Shown here: piece by piece, positions 7,128-15,937 of the stretch
Layout of the letters: each line of letters begins with the position of its first letter
How positions within the stretch are numbered: position 1 is the stretch's first letter
NCBI RefSeq assembly: GCF_002890915.1
Contig: NZ_POUT01000022.1
Location: forward strand, 1 to 45,551
Reading direction: 5' to 3'
Origin: Stutzerimonas stutzeri
Lineage (GTDB): Bacteria > Pseudomonadota > Gammaproteobacteria > Pseudomonadales > Pseudomonadaceae
Length of the DNA stretch: 45,551 bases
The notes under the pieces: model-generated
Databases searched by the model: none
What the model was told of the DNA's origin: nothing
The model's input: only the letters and a program-made list of their open reading frames with translations
Program-made: the position numbers and the translations under genes

Positions 7128-9866
7128 CTAGCTTGTGATCACGCGCGCCGGCGGAGGCACGATGTGTTCGACGCGATAGATGCAGCGTAACGCCTCTTGC
7201 TGTAACTGCCGGATGACGTCTTCGGGTACCTTACGATACGTCGCCGCGCTCTCGGGCTGGAAAAGAATCTCGGCGTATCGGGCGACCAGTTCTCGCCCCA
7301 GGCACTGGTTCAAACGCCGCGCATTGCGAACGAAGCCCCAGTGCTGCTCAGCAGCCTCGTCGGTGATACCCAAGGCCTTGCAGAAGACTTTGAAATACTT
7401 GGAATCTTGGGCAGCATGGGGCCGCGTGTCGTCCTTCGCCTGCAGGGCCAGCCAGTAATACACGCGACCAGGCCGACAGTCCGCCGCTTTGGGGTCCAGC
7501 TCAACCATCTTGGCGTGAATCTCGCGCGCCAACGCAGAGCGCTTCGTGGAAGTGAACATCAACGCGCAGCGCCGTTGTACGTCGTCGTGGTAAAGCTTGA
7601 GCAGCATGCGGACAGGGTCCACCACAGAGCTGACGTCTTCATTGTTCATCTGCAGTGACGACTCCAGCTTGGCGCGCAATTCGTCGCTCATGTCGAAGAT
7701 GAAGTCGCCGGGCTGAATGGCGCTAGCGGCAGCGCGGCGGAACGGCGGGTCTTCATCAGGCATGTGACGGTAGACCCATCCGGCGGCGTACGACCTACCG
7801 CCTCCTTCCAGTTCAAACTTGTAATATGCCTGCTCGCCGCTCTGGCTGTTGTCTTCAAACTTGAAGGTGAGGGACATCTCCCGCAACTTGCCGATGACCA
7901 GAGGATTTGGCACGTCTGCGAGGCGTCGCTCGAGTTCCTGCGCCAACAGGTTGATTCGGTCCCGGTAGGCCTTGAACGCCCTCACTTCCTTAATGCTGGT
8001 GAGCGTCGTGAGGGTTGATTCGGCCTGGCGATAGGCTACGAGCACGGCTGAGCCGTGCGGCATTTCTGGATGCGTTATCAGAATGCGTAGCACGTCGGGA
8101 TTGATGCCAACGAAGGTGAAATGCTTACCCGTACGGTCGCTGGCTAGCGTCTTGCCAACGGTGGACAACGTGTGCCACTCGATGCGCTCGTCGGCTGCCG
8201 CCCAATCCGCTTCTAGTTTCCGCTTGAGAAAACGTTGTGCCAGCAGCACATATCGGTTGTTCGGCAGCACCAGCGAGATGCCCTGTCGGTCGGCAACTGC
8301 ATGCTTTTGTACTTCGGCCAGCACGCGTGACGCCATCGGAGTGGCATCGTTCCAGTCGTCGATGAGCTTTTCGGCTCGGGCGATGGCTCGTTCAACGGCA
8401 TCGCGCACCTTATTTAGCGCGCCGGAGTCCAGTGCCGCAGCGAGTTTGAGCTTCACGGGCGTCCAGGCATTCTGCTGGCTGCCGTAGTCGCCTTCGCCGG
8501 CTTCCGCCGACGCAGTCGTCAGGTCGGTGTATCCCGCTGGCATGTTCGACAGGCGTAGGACGTACAGACAGGCGTCGAGTAGTGCCTGATAGACCGGGCT
8601 CTCCTCACTGCCTGCTGACGCAGTCAGACGTTGGAATGCTAGCGCGAGCTGGGAGGCGTCCCGGTCAACGATGCTCACATTGAAATTCGAGCTGCTGCGC
8701 TGAGCCGGTACCCAATCTGGAGCAACGGGATGCGCTGAGAGCAGTACATCGCTGGTTTCAACGGCCCACTCCTTTGTAGAGAATGTCAGCTTGAATTTAC
8801 TGAGCCGTGCTTGAAGGATGAAAAACGTCTTCGGGTCGTCTGTAACAATAACTGCCCCGGTATCTGCGAAGCCATTCTCGCGTGTGAAGAGCAAGAAATC
8901 AGGGATACGCTTGACGGCAGAAGAGCTCGTATTGTTAGCGGCGCTGGTGGCGTCGAGTAGCAAGAGTTCCGGGCGCCCCTGGCCCTTTAACGCGGGCGTG
9001 GTGAGCGCGGTTCGCCACGCCCCCTTTCTGGCCATGTAGTGCATGGCCATCAGTGCGCCTGGTGCCTTGTCTGGCTCACTCCACTCGGAGCTGACCTTCT
9101 GACGAAGGTCACGCCGGTTTGCGAGGCGATCAACTTTTGACAGAGTCCGTTCGAGTGGGTTGGTAACTGTCGTTGTCCAGGCACGTTTGGCGGGATCGAA
9201 AACGAAGGTTGGAACAAGTTCAGCGAGCGATGGGTTAGGTAGCTCAGGGTGATAGTTTCGAATATCGTTAATAGCGTTCAGCGCAGCGAGAAAAGCCGGC
9301 GACGTAGTGCTACTCACTTGAGAAACGGATCCGTTGGGTTGAACCGCCCACAGGGTTCGGAAGAAATCGCTCAGCTGCGTTTTTTCTACGAGCACGCTAT
9401 GAAGAGAGGTTCGGCACGCGTGAGTGGCGGGGTACATTAGGGTCCGAAGTCCACGTAAGTCCGTAGCAAATACTCGCTCGATGTTGGCCAGAGCATGTAA
9501 GACAGGTAATGAAGTCATTTTGGACGGCCAGATCAAGCAAAGGGTGATGCCTCCTTCGTCTGCGGCACTTAGCAGTGTACTAACGAGCTCATTCGTCCAC
9601 GGTTGTTGAGCAATAAACTCATCAGTCGATCTCAATTGATAATCCACATGTGCGCTTCCAGCGCGTACATGAGCCCACGGACGCGGTATGCTCGGCTCCC
9701 CAGAGACAATAGGTAAAAGCGGTGCAGGCGCAACAGTGTTGGGCTTTGGCGTTTGCTGCTTAGAATCAAATTTTCGTGCCGAAATCTTGCGCGCGAGTTC
9801 CGAGAGCTTCTCTCGGGCTTTGGCTTGGTCTGCCAAGCGTTCTGCTATAGATTTGAAATGGCTCAT
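7128..9866 (-). CDS. Large protein of unknown function in the DISARM-like operon (possible DrmE-like)
   Basis: A 912-residue protein I do not recognise with certainty. Start is ATG 9866 with a strong AGGAGG at 7-nt spacing. The N-terminal 45 residues are charged and probably helical. Residues ~100-180 and ~290-360 look like alternating beta/alpha (Rossmann-like) blocks, e.g. GITLCLIWPSKMTSLPVLHAL, and ELLLLDATS followed later by VIVTDDPK. A second such block is at ~520-620 (ISLVLPNNRYVLLAQRFL, then HGSAVLVAYRQAE). A PGDFIF motif is near 718. No intact Walker A or DEAx box is visible, so a degenerate helicase-like fold is possible. Size and position next to drmA recall DrmE of class 2 DISARM, but this is a guess from architecture. 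It lies between methylase and helicase in one operon. Confidence 0.55.
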   Translation of the reverse strand: MSHFKSIAERLADQAKAREKLSELARKISARKFDSKQQTPKPNTVAPAPLLPIVSGEPSIPRPWAHVRAGSAHVDYQLRSTDEFIAQQPWTNELVSTLLSAADEGGITLCLIWPSKMTSLPVLHALANIERVFATDLRGLRTLMYPATHACRTSLHSVLVEKTQLSDFFRTLWAVQPNGSVSQVSSTTSPAFLAALNAINDIRNYHPELPNPSLAELVPTFVFDPAKRAWTTTVTNPLERTLSKVDRLANRRDLRQKVSSEWSEPDKAPGALMAMHYMARKGAWRTALTTPALKGQGRPELLLLDATSAANNTSSSAVKRIPDFLLFTRENGFADTGAVIVTDDPKTFFILQARLSKFKLTFSTKEWAVETSDVLLSAHPVAPDWVPAQRSSSNFNVSIVDRDASQLALAFQRLTASAGSEESPVYQALLDACLYVLRLSNMPAGYTDLTTASAEAGEGDYGSQQNAWTPVKLKLAAALDSGALNKVRDAVERAIARAEKLIDDWNDATPMASRVLAEVQKHAVADRQGISLVLPNNRYVLLAQRFLKRKLEADWAAADERIEWHTLSTVGKTLASDRTGKHFTFVGINPDVLRILITHPEMPHGSAVLVAYRQAESTLTTLTSIKEVRAFKAYRDRINLLAQELERRLADVPNPLVIGKLREMSLTFKFEDNSQSGEQAYYKFELEGGGRSYAAGWVYRHMPDEDPPFRRAAASAIQPGDFIFDMSDELRAKLESSLQMNNEDVSSVVDPVRMLLKLYHDDVQRRCALMFTSTKRSALAREIHAKMVELDPKAADCRPGRVYYWLALQAKDDTRPHAAQDSKYFKVFCKALGITDEAAEQHWGFVRNARRLNQCLGRELVARYAEILFQPESAATYRKVPEDVIRQLQQEALRCIYRVEHIVPPPARVITS

Positions 9867-9891
9867 TAGCAGCCCTCCTGGCCTTGTCTAT

Positions 9892-11637
9892 TCAACTCTT
9901 AGATATAAGTTGAAAGGAGTCATTCACAGCTTGATCCAAGGTGCTCCCATTAATCAGAGCCTCTTTAAGCACTATCGGATCTGGTAGCGAAAGTTGGCTT
10001 AGCTCGAAAACTGAGACGTTGGTGGCCCCAGAAATACACCGGAAATAGCGATCCACCGCATATGTGCTTAGGAGCTCTGCCAACTTCGTTGGAGGTAACG
10101 CTGGTTTATCAGTTACTTGCTCAACGATCACTACGTGATTTTCACCGATAAAGCCGCCGTATGTAGTAAAAATAGACGGTGATACAGCAGCGGCGACGAG
10201 GCGGCGGGGTTGGTCATTCGATGTCACTCGCTGCATTACCACACAAGGAGATTTAATCACCGATAGGCACTTCTTATTGCCAATATCAACAAAGCGGTGC
10301 TCGCCGTTGTAGGTGGAGATAACTTCTGGCTGGACAATTCCTCCGGCAATAATATCTCTTGACCACAGCAGTGGAATGGCTGTGTAAGCACCTGCCTCCT
10401 GCGCATCCCGAAGCGACTCGAACTTAGGTCGTTTGTCGCGGTTCCAGACATAGGCCCCGATACGCACTCTGTAGCCATAATCCGTTAGACGAAACTTGAA
10501 CGAGCTGATGGTTTTTACAAGAATTACGTCTTCGGTAGAGCGCGGAATGGGCCATACAGCTCCGGCGTTTGGAAGCAGACATTCGCCAACACTTCTATAT
10601 TGGCCTGTGGCAGACACCACCGAAACGTTAGCTCGAACCTGCATGCGATCCTCTTCGGCGCGTCGATGCAAGATGGTCATCGCGGTTTCTTGCTCGACAT
10701 CGATAAATACGCCTTTTCGATCGCTGATCATGCCAATGTGTTCAATGTCGGTGTTGCGTATTAGGAATTGGCGTAATCGGCTAAAGTATTGGCCAGAAAG
10801 AAAGCTAGTCGGTGTGACGAGCGCAGCACGTCCGCCGTTACGCAGAAGACGCACGCAGAGAGTGATAAACAAGCAATAAAGGTTAGGTTGTGCTTCGATA
10901 ACGTCCGAATAGGTGGCCCGCAAAGGTTCAAGCTCCTCGGCCCTCATCTTACGGTATGGGGGGTTGCAGACAACGACGTCGATCTTGCCTAAGTTGGTGG
11001 ACAGCTCGGTTAGTGAGTTCACATTTTGAACGTTGAATGTTGGGATATAGCCTGTCTCTTGAATTTCGGCGTGCAGAGCCATACACAGAAAGTGCTTGGA
11101 TAGCTCGCACAACGTTTTGTCTAAATCGGTGCCGTAGAGGTGCTCCTCGACATGCTTGAGCAACCTGAGAGGAGGTAGCCCTTCGGCCACCAATGCTGCT
11201 CGCATGCGAAGTGCGATCGGGGCCAGGAACGCCGCCCCTCCGCAGGCTGGATCCATGAAGGAAAGGCGTCCAAAATCGGTACCTTGGTCGGCTAAGTCGT
11301 CGAGCAGTCCTTTCGTTAGCGACACAGGCGTAAAGAACATTGCCAGCTTCTTGCGATAGCCTTCTTCGGTAAGCATCGCATAGGACGAGCTGAGCCAGTA
11401 CGTGGCGTCGAGGAAGCCGAGCTGGCTCAGCACTGCGACGAATGTGACGATTTCCTGCCTGGAAGCCAACGCCTCTGAGTAAGGTAGGGACGATTTAGGA
11501 AGAGCGGGACACTCAATTTTGCACCATAGGTGCAAAATCGTCCCTACGAGCGTAGCTGCATCGGCATTATACCGATGAGCCAATAAACCGAGGGTTTGAA
11601 TATGTCGCTTGATAGACCGTTTCGATGGAGGTGTCAT
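9892..11637 (-). CDS. N6-adenine DNA methyltransferase of the DISARM-like operon
   Basis: First gene of the operon, 581 residues. It has the SAM-binding motif I as DPACGGAAF (D129) and catalytic motif IV NPPY (225-228), the arrangement of gamma-class N6-adenine methyltransferases of the M.TaqI/Eco57I type. The C-terminal ~250 residues probably form the target-recognition domain. In class 1 DISARM the adenine methylase (DrmMI) modifies host DNA at the system's recognition sites; the same self-marking role is inferred here. The longest frame opens at TTG 11646, but I chose ATG 11637 because GAGG lies 9 nt upstream of it and touches the TTG directly. A 24-bp imperfect palindrome lies just upstream. 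No restriction-endonuclease domain is visible, so it is not a fused type IIG enzyme. Confidence 0.85.
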   Translation of the reverse strand: MTPPSKRSIKRHIQTLGLLAHRYNADAATLVGTILHLWCKIECPALPKSSLPYSEALASRQEIVTFVAVLSQLGFLDATYWLSSSYAMLTEEGYRKKLAMFFTPVSLTKGLLDDLADQGTDFGRLSFMDPACGGAAFLAPIALRMRAALVAEGLPPLRLLKHVEEHLYGTDLDKTLCELSKHFLCMALHAEIQETGYIPTFNVQNVNSLTELSTNLGKIDVVVCNPPYRKMRAEELEPLRATYSDVIEAQPNLYCLFITLCVRLLRNGGRAALVTPTSFLSGQYFSRLRQFLIRNTDIEHIGMISDRKGVFIDVEQETAMTILHRRAEEDRMQVRANVSVVSATGQYRSVGECLLPNAGAVWPIPRSTEDVILVKTISSFKFRLTDYGYRVRIGAYVWNRDKRPKFESLRDAQEAGAYTAIPLLWSRDIIAGGIVQPEVISTYNGEHRFVDIGNKKCLSVIKSPCVVMQRVTSNDQPRRLVAAAVSPSIFTTYGGFIGENHVVIVEQVTDKPALPPTKLAELLSTYAVDRYFRCISGATNVSVFELSQLSLPDPIVLKEALINGSTLDQAVNDSFQLISKS

Positions 11638-11647
11638 CAAACCCAAC

Positions 11648-11671
11648 CTCAGTCTATCCTGATAGGTTGAG
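11648..11671. promoter_or_regulatory. 24-bp imperfect palindrome at the methylase translation start
   Basis: Inner arms CTATC/GATAG (11654-11658, 11661-11665) with a 2-nt centre are nested in outer arms CTCA/TGAG (11648-11651, 11668-11671), with one 2-nt mismatch between them. On the minus strand the outer arm abuts the GAGG ribosome site of the methyltransferase gene. It could be an operator for a regulator encoded elsewhere or an mRNA hairpin that hides the ribosome site. The sequence is seen directly; the function is inferred. Confidence 0.5.
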
Positions 11672-12284
11672 TATCGTTTGCCTTCTGGCTCATCCGTTCC
11701 GTTCCTTGCTTCAGATGGCTCTACTTGAGCTTCTTCCGTGGCCTTTAATCAGAAATCCTGGTTTGAGAGGTGGCAGCCGATAAGGGAGATTTAGAGCTTG
11801 TCCCACTTTGCTCGCTCGTCTTCACTTTGTGAGTGGTGGATCCAGGTGCCGATGTTGGTCGACCTTTGATGCATTCGCCGGGTGTCTGATACAGGATGGG
11901 TATTAGATCACGAAATGTGGGCGAGAACAGGCTATTTGTTTGATGTCCTTAGGTTGAGAGGCAGTTGTGCGTTGGAACTCCGCGCGTTCGCCTGACCACC
12001 GGGCGGCAGAACCGTTGGGTATGGTTGCAATGGAACGGGTGGTGGCCGCCAGGCTATCGGATTCTCGCATCCAGGCGATGGTGCTATTACCTATTCTGAT
12101 TGGCTGCCCCTACTGATCCGGATTTGGCGCTTTCTGCCTGGCCAAGCTGGAGGTATAGCGCACCGATGAGTGAGTTCCCTGGACGGTTCAGTGTGTGTCT
12201 AGGCTGCATTCGCTGATGGCACTCTGTTACCATTTTCAGTGCAGTAGTTTGAATCAAACGCAGCAGAGGGAGGCGCTGGAGAGG
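11672..12284. other. Intergenic region between divergent defence operons
   Basis: About 610 bp between the start of the minus-strand DISARM-like operon and the start of the plus-strand ABC-3C operon. Both promoters must lie here, but I could not identify a convincing -35/-10 pair. An open frame from GTG 12195 runs into the ABC-3C gene, and a short frame near 12019-12117 has no recognisable motif. A regulator gene, often found between such operons, is absent. Confidence 0.6.
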
Positions 12285-13499
12285 TTGACAGATAACACTG
12301 GAACAAACGTGCTTCATGAAGCGACAGCGGCAGCGCTTGGTTTTTATTTTCAGAGCCAGTTTGCGTTACTGACTCTCATTTCGCAGATGACTAGCGAGGC
12401 CGCTGTAGCGGTGGAGCGATTAGACGATGTGGAGCTAAAGGTCAACGGACAAAGCCTGCTGTTTCAGCTCAAGCATTCTATTCAGAGCAATCCTCCCGCA
12501 GTCACTCTCGGATCCGTAGCGTTCTGGAAAACCATCAAGGTCTGGATCGACGTCCTGCCTCTTGTTTCCCTCGCAGATACTACGTTCCACCTTGTTTCAG
12601 TTGGCAAGGTACCAGTTGATTCGCCGCTAGCCGCTTTGTGCGATCCGAACAGTGACCGCCAAGCCCTGCTGCTGGCGATGGAAGAGGAAGCCGATCGCGT
12701 AATTGCCGAGCGGGCCAAGGCTAAGGAGGCGGGTATCAAGCTTCCACATACTGCTCGGGGGCCAGGGTGCGATGCTTTTCTTAAACTTGAACCCAGCGCT
12801 AGGTTGAGCCTGTTGCGTCGAGTGATTATTCAACAAGACAGCAGGACCATCGGACAAATACCTGCTGAGGTTGCCAGGCGGTTGCATATCATTCCTCGCC
12901 TGCAACGGCAGCAGGCAGCGGAGCGCCTACTGCAGTGGTGGGATCAGCAAGTTGTATTCAGCTTGTGTGGGAAGCGCGAACGAGTCATTCAGCGTAGCGA
13001 AATGGAGCAGCAAATATCCTCCATCATCGCGGATTTGGAGGATGGAACACTGGTTGCTGAGTTCACGAACTTTACGCAGCCTGAGGACTACGAGCCCGAT
13101 GGAATGCTGACCCGCCAAATTGAGCTTGTGAACGGGAGAGCTTCGGATATCGCTAAGGCTATCCGCGCTCAATGGCGGGCCAAAGAGCAGCGGTCCAGCT
13201 GGATCAACAATAATCCGCGAATGCGCTCGACAATCGCGAGCTATGACAGCGTGCTCACCGAACGCTGGTCTGATCGCCATACTCAGATGGTGGAGGATTG
13301 CGCTGACCTTGAACCGGCTCAGGTAGAAGCAAAGGGATTAGAGCTTCTGCGCTGGACTCATGAGCTCGCTCCAAACCAAGTAGAGCCCATCGCTCATGGC
13401 TGGAGCGCTCATTACTACGTACAAGGCACTTACCAAGTGCTTGCAATCGACCTTCATGTGGGCTGGCACGCAGACTACCTGAAGCTTCTCAAGGATTAG
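12285..13499 (+). CDS. ABC-three-component system protein: nuclease-like N-terminus plus C-terminal domain
   Basis: First gene of a three-gene ABC-3C operon. The N-terminal ~100 residues (ALGFYFQSQFALL, then E44..DD47-48 and QLK at 61-63) match the GY.YQ...ALL / E..DDV / Q.K pattern of DUF4297-like restriction-endonuclease-fold domains, so it is probably the DNA-cleaving effector. The C-terminus (QGTYQVLAIDLHVGWHADY) is the typical CTD ending of ABC-3C effectors. ABC-3C systems were defined by comparative genomics as conflict systems in which an SMC-like ATPase licenses an effector; cleavage of phage or plasmid DNA here is inferred. The frame is open from GTG 12195. I prefer TTG 12285 (404 residues), with GGGAGG 11 nt upstream, because the conserved domain starts soon after. 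GTG 12309 is also possible. Confidence 0.75.
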   Translation: MTDNTGTNVLHEATAAALGFYFQSQFALLTLISQMTSEAAVAVERLDDVELKVNGQSLLFQLKHSIQSNPPAVTLGSVAFWKTIKVWIDVLPLVSLADTTFHLVSVGKVPVDSPLAALCDPNSDRQALLLAMEEEADRVIAERAKAKEAGIKLPHTARGPGCDAFLKLEPSARLSLLRRVIIQQDSRTIGQIPAEVARRLHIIPRLQRQQAAERLLQWWDQQVVFSLCGKRERVIQRSEMEQQISSIIADLEDGTLVAEFTNFTQPEDYEPDGMLTRQIELVNGRASDIAKAIRAQWRAKEQRSSWINNNPRMRSTIASYDSVLTERWSDRHTQMVEDCADLEPAQVEAKGLELLRWTHELAPNQVEPIAHGWSAHYYVQGTYQVLAIDLHVGWHADYLKLLKD

Positions 13500-13503
13500 A
13501 GCG

Positions 13504-13989
13504 ATGGGTATTGCTCATGACATTTTTGCCGAAACAAATCCGGCTTATTGCGCTTGTCTGCTGGCCGCTTTCGTCCGAGCTTATCGCACCCGAAGTGGAT
13601 CAGTGCCAGATATCACGTTGTGTTACGCCGCTCTGCCTTTAGCGTTGTCCGGAGACCTGACTTCAACGTTCGATCACACAAATCGCAAGACCGGATTATT
13701 GGAGTGGATGCGTCGCAGTCCCGTTATTCAGATTCGTCTCGCTGATCGGGTGAATGGGTCGTTGGACATCGTTACGGAGGCGGTCAGGTTTGCCTGTTTC
13801 AGCAATTTATTGGTCATTACTACCGAGGGCAAAGTAGCCCCAGGCGCCTCGTCTCTACCCAAGCATCTCAGGGTACAGCTCACGCAGGATACTCAGAAAA
13901 TTTTCGACAACATCGACCGAATTGGTCATTGGTTTGCCCTGGCGGGCTCAACAAGGACGGTATTCAACCTTATGGGGCTTGAGCTATGA
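13504..13989 (+). CDS. ABC-three-component system middle component
   Basis: A 161-residue protein that starts 4 nt after the upstream stop, with AAGGA 8 nt before ATG. The opening NPAYCACLLAAFVRAYR, a PLALS..L segment near residue 45, and the NRKTGLLEWMRRSP block at about 60-73 are the recognisable core of the 'three-component ABC system middle component' family (related to DUF6521). It has no catalytic motif. The family is thought to bridge the ATPase and the effector protein. Its stop codon overlaps the ATPase start (ATGA), which implies translational coupling and stoichiometric production. Confidence 0.78.
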   Translation: MGIAHDIFAETNPAYCACLLAAFVRAYRTRSGSVPDITLCYAALPLALSGDLTSTFDHTNRKTGLLEWMRRSPVIQIRLADRVNGSLDIVTEAVRFACFSNLLVITTEGKVAPGASSLPKHLRVQLTQDTQKIFDNIDRIGHWFALAGSTRTVFNLMGLEL

Positions 13990-15929
13990 GCCGTTGGAAC
14001 ATTTCAAGCATCTTCTTTTTGGGCGAGGGCGGCCGCGTTCGTATTCTCGACTTGAAGCTTGGCGAGGTAAACATCATCACCGGTGCGTCGGGAACCGGTA
14101 AGTCGACGCTGATCAAAGCCATCGACTATTGCTTGGGATCGAAGGTCTGTGAGCTTGCTGCCCATGTGAAACGCCACAGTATCGCTGTGGGCGTAAAATG
14201 GGTATTGGGTGATGCGCAGATGATCACGGGGCGGGTCATTCCACCTCTGGGACAAGACACCAGCACCAAGATGTTTGTCAGCAGCGGGCGTAACCTCCCA
14301 ATCCCAACGTCGTTGACGGAGTTTGAAGGCGCGACAACCCTTCAGGCGGGCAAATCCTTTATCGAACGAGCGTTTGGTATTGGCGGGGTAGCAGACGCTT
14401 CAAACGAAAGCAGTGCCCGAAAATGGCGGCCGACGGTGCGCCATGCAACTGCTTACATGTTCGTCCCCAAAGACGTGATCTACAACGAGACCGCTTTACT
14501 TCATGGTTTGGATCAGGCCGACGAAGCACCAGCCATTATTGAGACGATGCCATACTTCCTCGGCGTCGTTACTCAAGACACAGTGATCCAGGAGCGTCGG
14601 CTACGCGACCTGCGCAAGCGGCTTGATCGGGAGGAGCGTCAGCTTCGGGTTCGTCAGGCCGAAGGTAGCGATTACAAAAAGCATGCAATGCGCTTGCTGA
14701 TGGATGCCCATCGTTGTGGTTTGTGTGACCTCCCACCCGATGATGCTTCAGAAACTGATCTTCAAGACGCATTATTGAGGGTCAAGCGGCTGAAGATTGA
14801 CAGGAGCGGGCAGAACCCGAACGAGAGCGAACTTTCTAGTCTCCATACACAGCGGCGTAGCCTGCTCAGCGATATCGAAAATGCGAGGCGCAGCTCGCGA
14901 GCGACACAAGCGGCACTTCAGGAAATGACGGGTTTTGAGGGGGCGGTGCGGCGGCAATACGAGAAGCTGAAAATTGCAGAGCATCTTCAGCCAGTGGCCC
15001 ACGCTTGCCCTCTGTGTGAAACGCCTAGTGAGCGTGGGATCGCTGCAGCCCAAGCCATCCGCCAATCAATGAAGATCGTCCGCTCTGAAAGCGTAGCTGT
15101 TGAGAATGTACGACCTCGTCTTGTGGATCACGAGGGGTCACTGCAGTTGGAGCTCGCGAGGCTTAATGAAAAGCTCAAGGGCGTCGATGAGCGCATAAAA
15201 ACCTGGATTAGGCAAAGCGACGAAGCCAAGGAAATGGATGACCTAGCTCAGTATCACGCGCACCTGATGGGCAAGGTTTCGCAGTTCCTGGAAATGAACC
15301 CGGCGACGCCGCTTCCAGGCCCTGACTTGGACGTCCTGCGCGAGCAGATTGAAGAGCTGGAGGCGCTCATCGATAACGATGCCAAACATGTGCTGCTCAC
15401 ACGCGCCGAACGAAAAGTTTCGCAATATCTGTCTGATGCATTCGCATCGTTGCCCACGGTCGAACCATGCATTGAGGCTGATTTGGAGTTCTCCTCCAAA
15501 CCACCGGCCATCGCGATTATTGAGAAGGATACTGAGACGGTATTACGGCTACCCGATGCTGGATCGGATGAAAACTACCTTGCTATCCACATCGCGCTAT
15601 CTTTCGCCCTGCAAAAATATCTCGGGATGATCAAGGCACCGGTACCTGGCTTTCTGGTGTTCGATCAGATCAGCCGGCCCTACTACCCACAGCGGGGGGA
15701 AGACGAGGCAAGCATTGGAGAAAATGAGGAAGTCCTGGCGATGCGTCGGCACCTGGATTTTCTATTCAAAGCTACCGCTGAGCAAAATGACCTGCAGGTT
15801 CTGCTGATTGAACATGCGTATTTCGGTGATGATCCCCGATATGTGGCGGCTACCCGTATGAGGTGGAACAAGCTATCCGGGGATGCCTTGATCCCTCTGG
15901 ACTGGCCGAAGAGAGAGAGCAGCCTTTGA
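13986..15929 (+). CDS. DUF3732 SMC/Rad50-like ABC ATPase of the ABC-3C system
   Basis: A 647-residue ATPase. Walker A GASGTGKST is at residues 33-41. Long, charged, probably coiled-coil stretches lie at about 200-240, 280-335 and 355-420. Two CxxC pairs, CGLC (244-247) and CPLC (341-344), resemble a Rad50 zinc hook. The Walker B-like segment FLVFDQISRPYYP is near residue 559. A Gln in place of the usual Glu after the Walker B Asp, followed by the S.PYYP element, is the DUF3732 family pattern (typical FLVLDQPSQVYFP). It presumably senses a DNA structure or foreign DNA and controls the nuclease-like partner; that role comes from the family and was not seen directly. Its start overlaps the middle-component stop codon. 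Confidence 0.85.
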   Translation: MSRWNISSIFFLGEGGRVRILDLKLGEVNIITGASGTGKSTLIKAIDYCLGSKVCELAAHVKRHSIAVGVKWVLGDAQMITGRVIPPLGQDTSTKMFVSSGRNLPIPTSLTEFEGATTLQAGKSFIERAFGIGGVADASNESSARKWRPTVRHATAYMFVPKDVIYNETALLHGLDQADEAPAIIETMPYFLGVVTQDTVIQERRLRDLRKRLDREERQLRVRQAEGSDYKKHAMRLLMDAHRCGLCDLPPDDASETDLQDALLRVKRLKIDRSGQNPNESELSSLHTQRRSLLSDIENARRSSRATQAALQEMTGFEGAVRRQYEKLKIAEHLQPVAHACPLCETPSERGIAAAQAIRQSMKIVRSESVAVENVRPRLVDHEGSLQLELARLNEKLKGVDERIKTWIRQSDEAKEMDDLAQYHAHLMGKVSQFLEMNPATPLPGPDLDVLREQIEELEALIDNDAKHVLLTRAERKVSQYLSDAFASLPTVEPCIEADLEFSSKPPAIAIIEKDTETVLRLPDAGSDENYLAIHIALSFALQKYLGMIKAPVPGFLVFDQISRPYYPQRGEDEASIGENEEVLAMRRHLDFLFKATAEQNDLQVLLIEHAYFGDDPRYVAATRMRWNKLSGDALIPLDWPKRESSL

Positions 15930-15937
15930 GTACTACT

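Noticed and set aside
9892..11637. Type I or type IIG restriction-modification system
   Set aside because: No HsdS or HsdR gene is adjacent and the methyltransferase has no nuclease domain; the helicase and DUF1998 partners point to DISARM-type defence.
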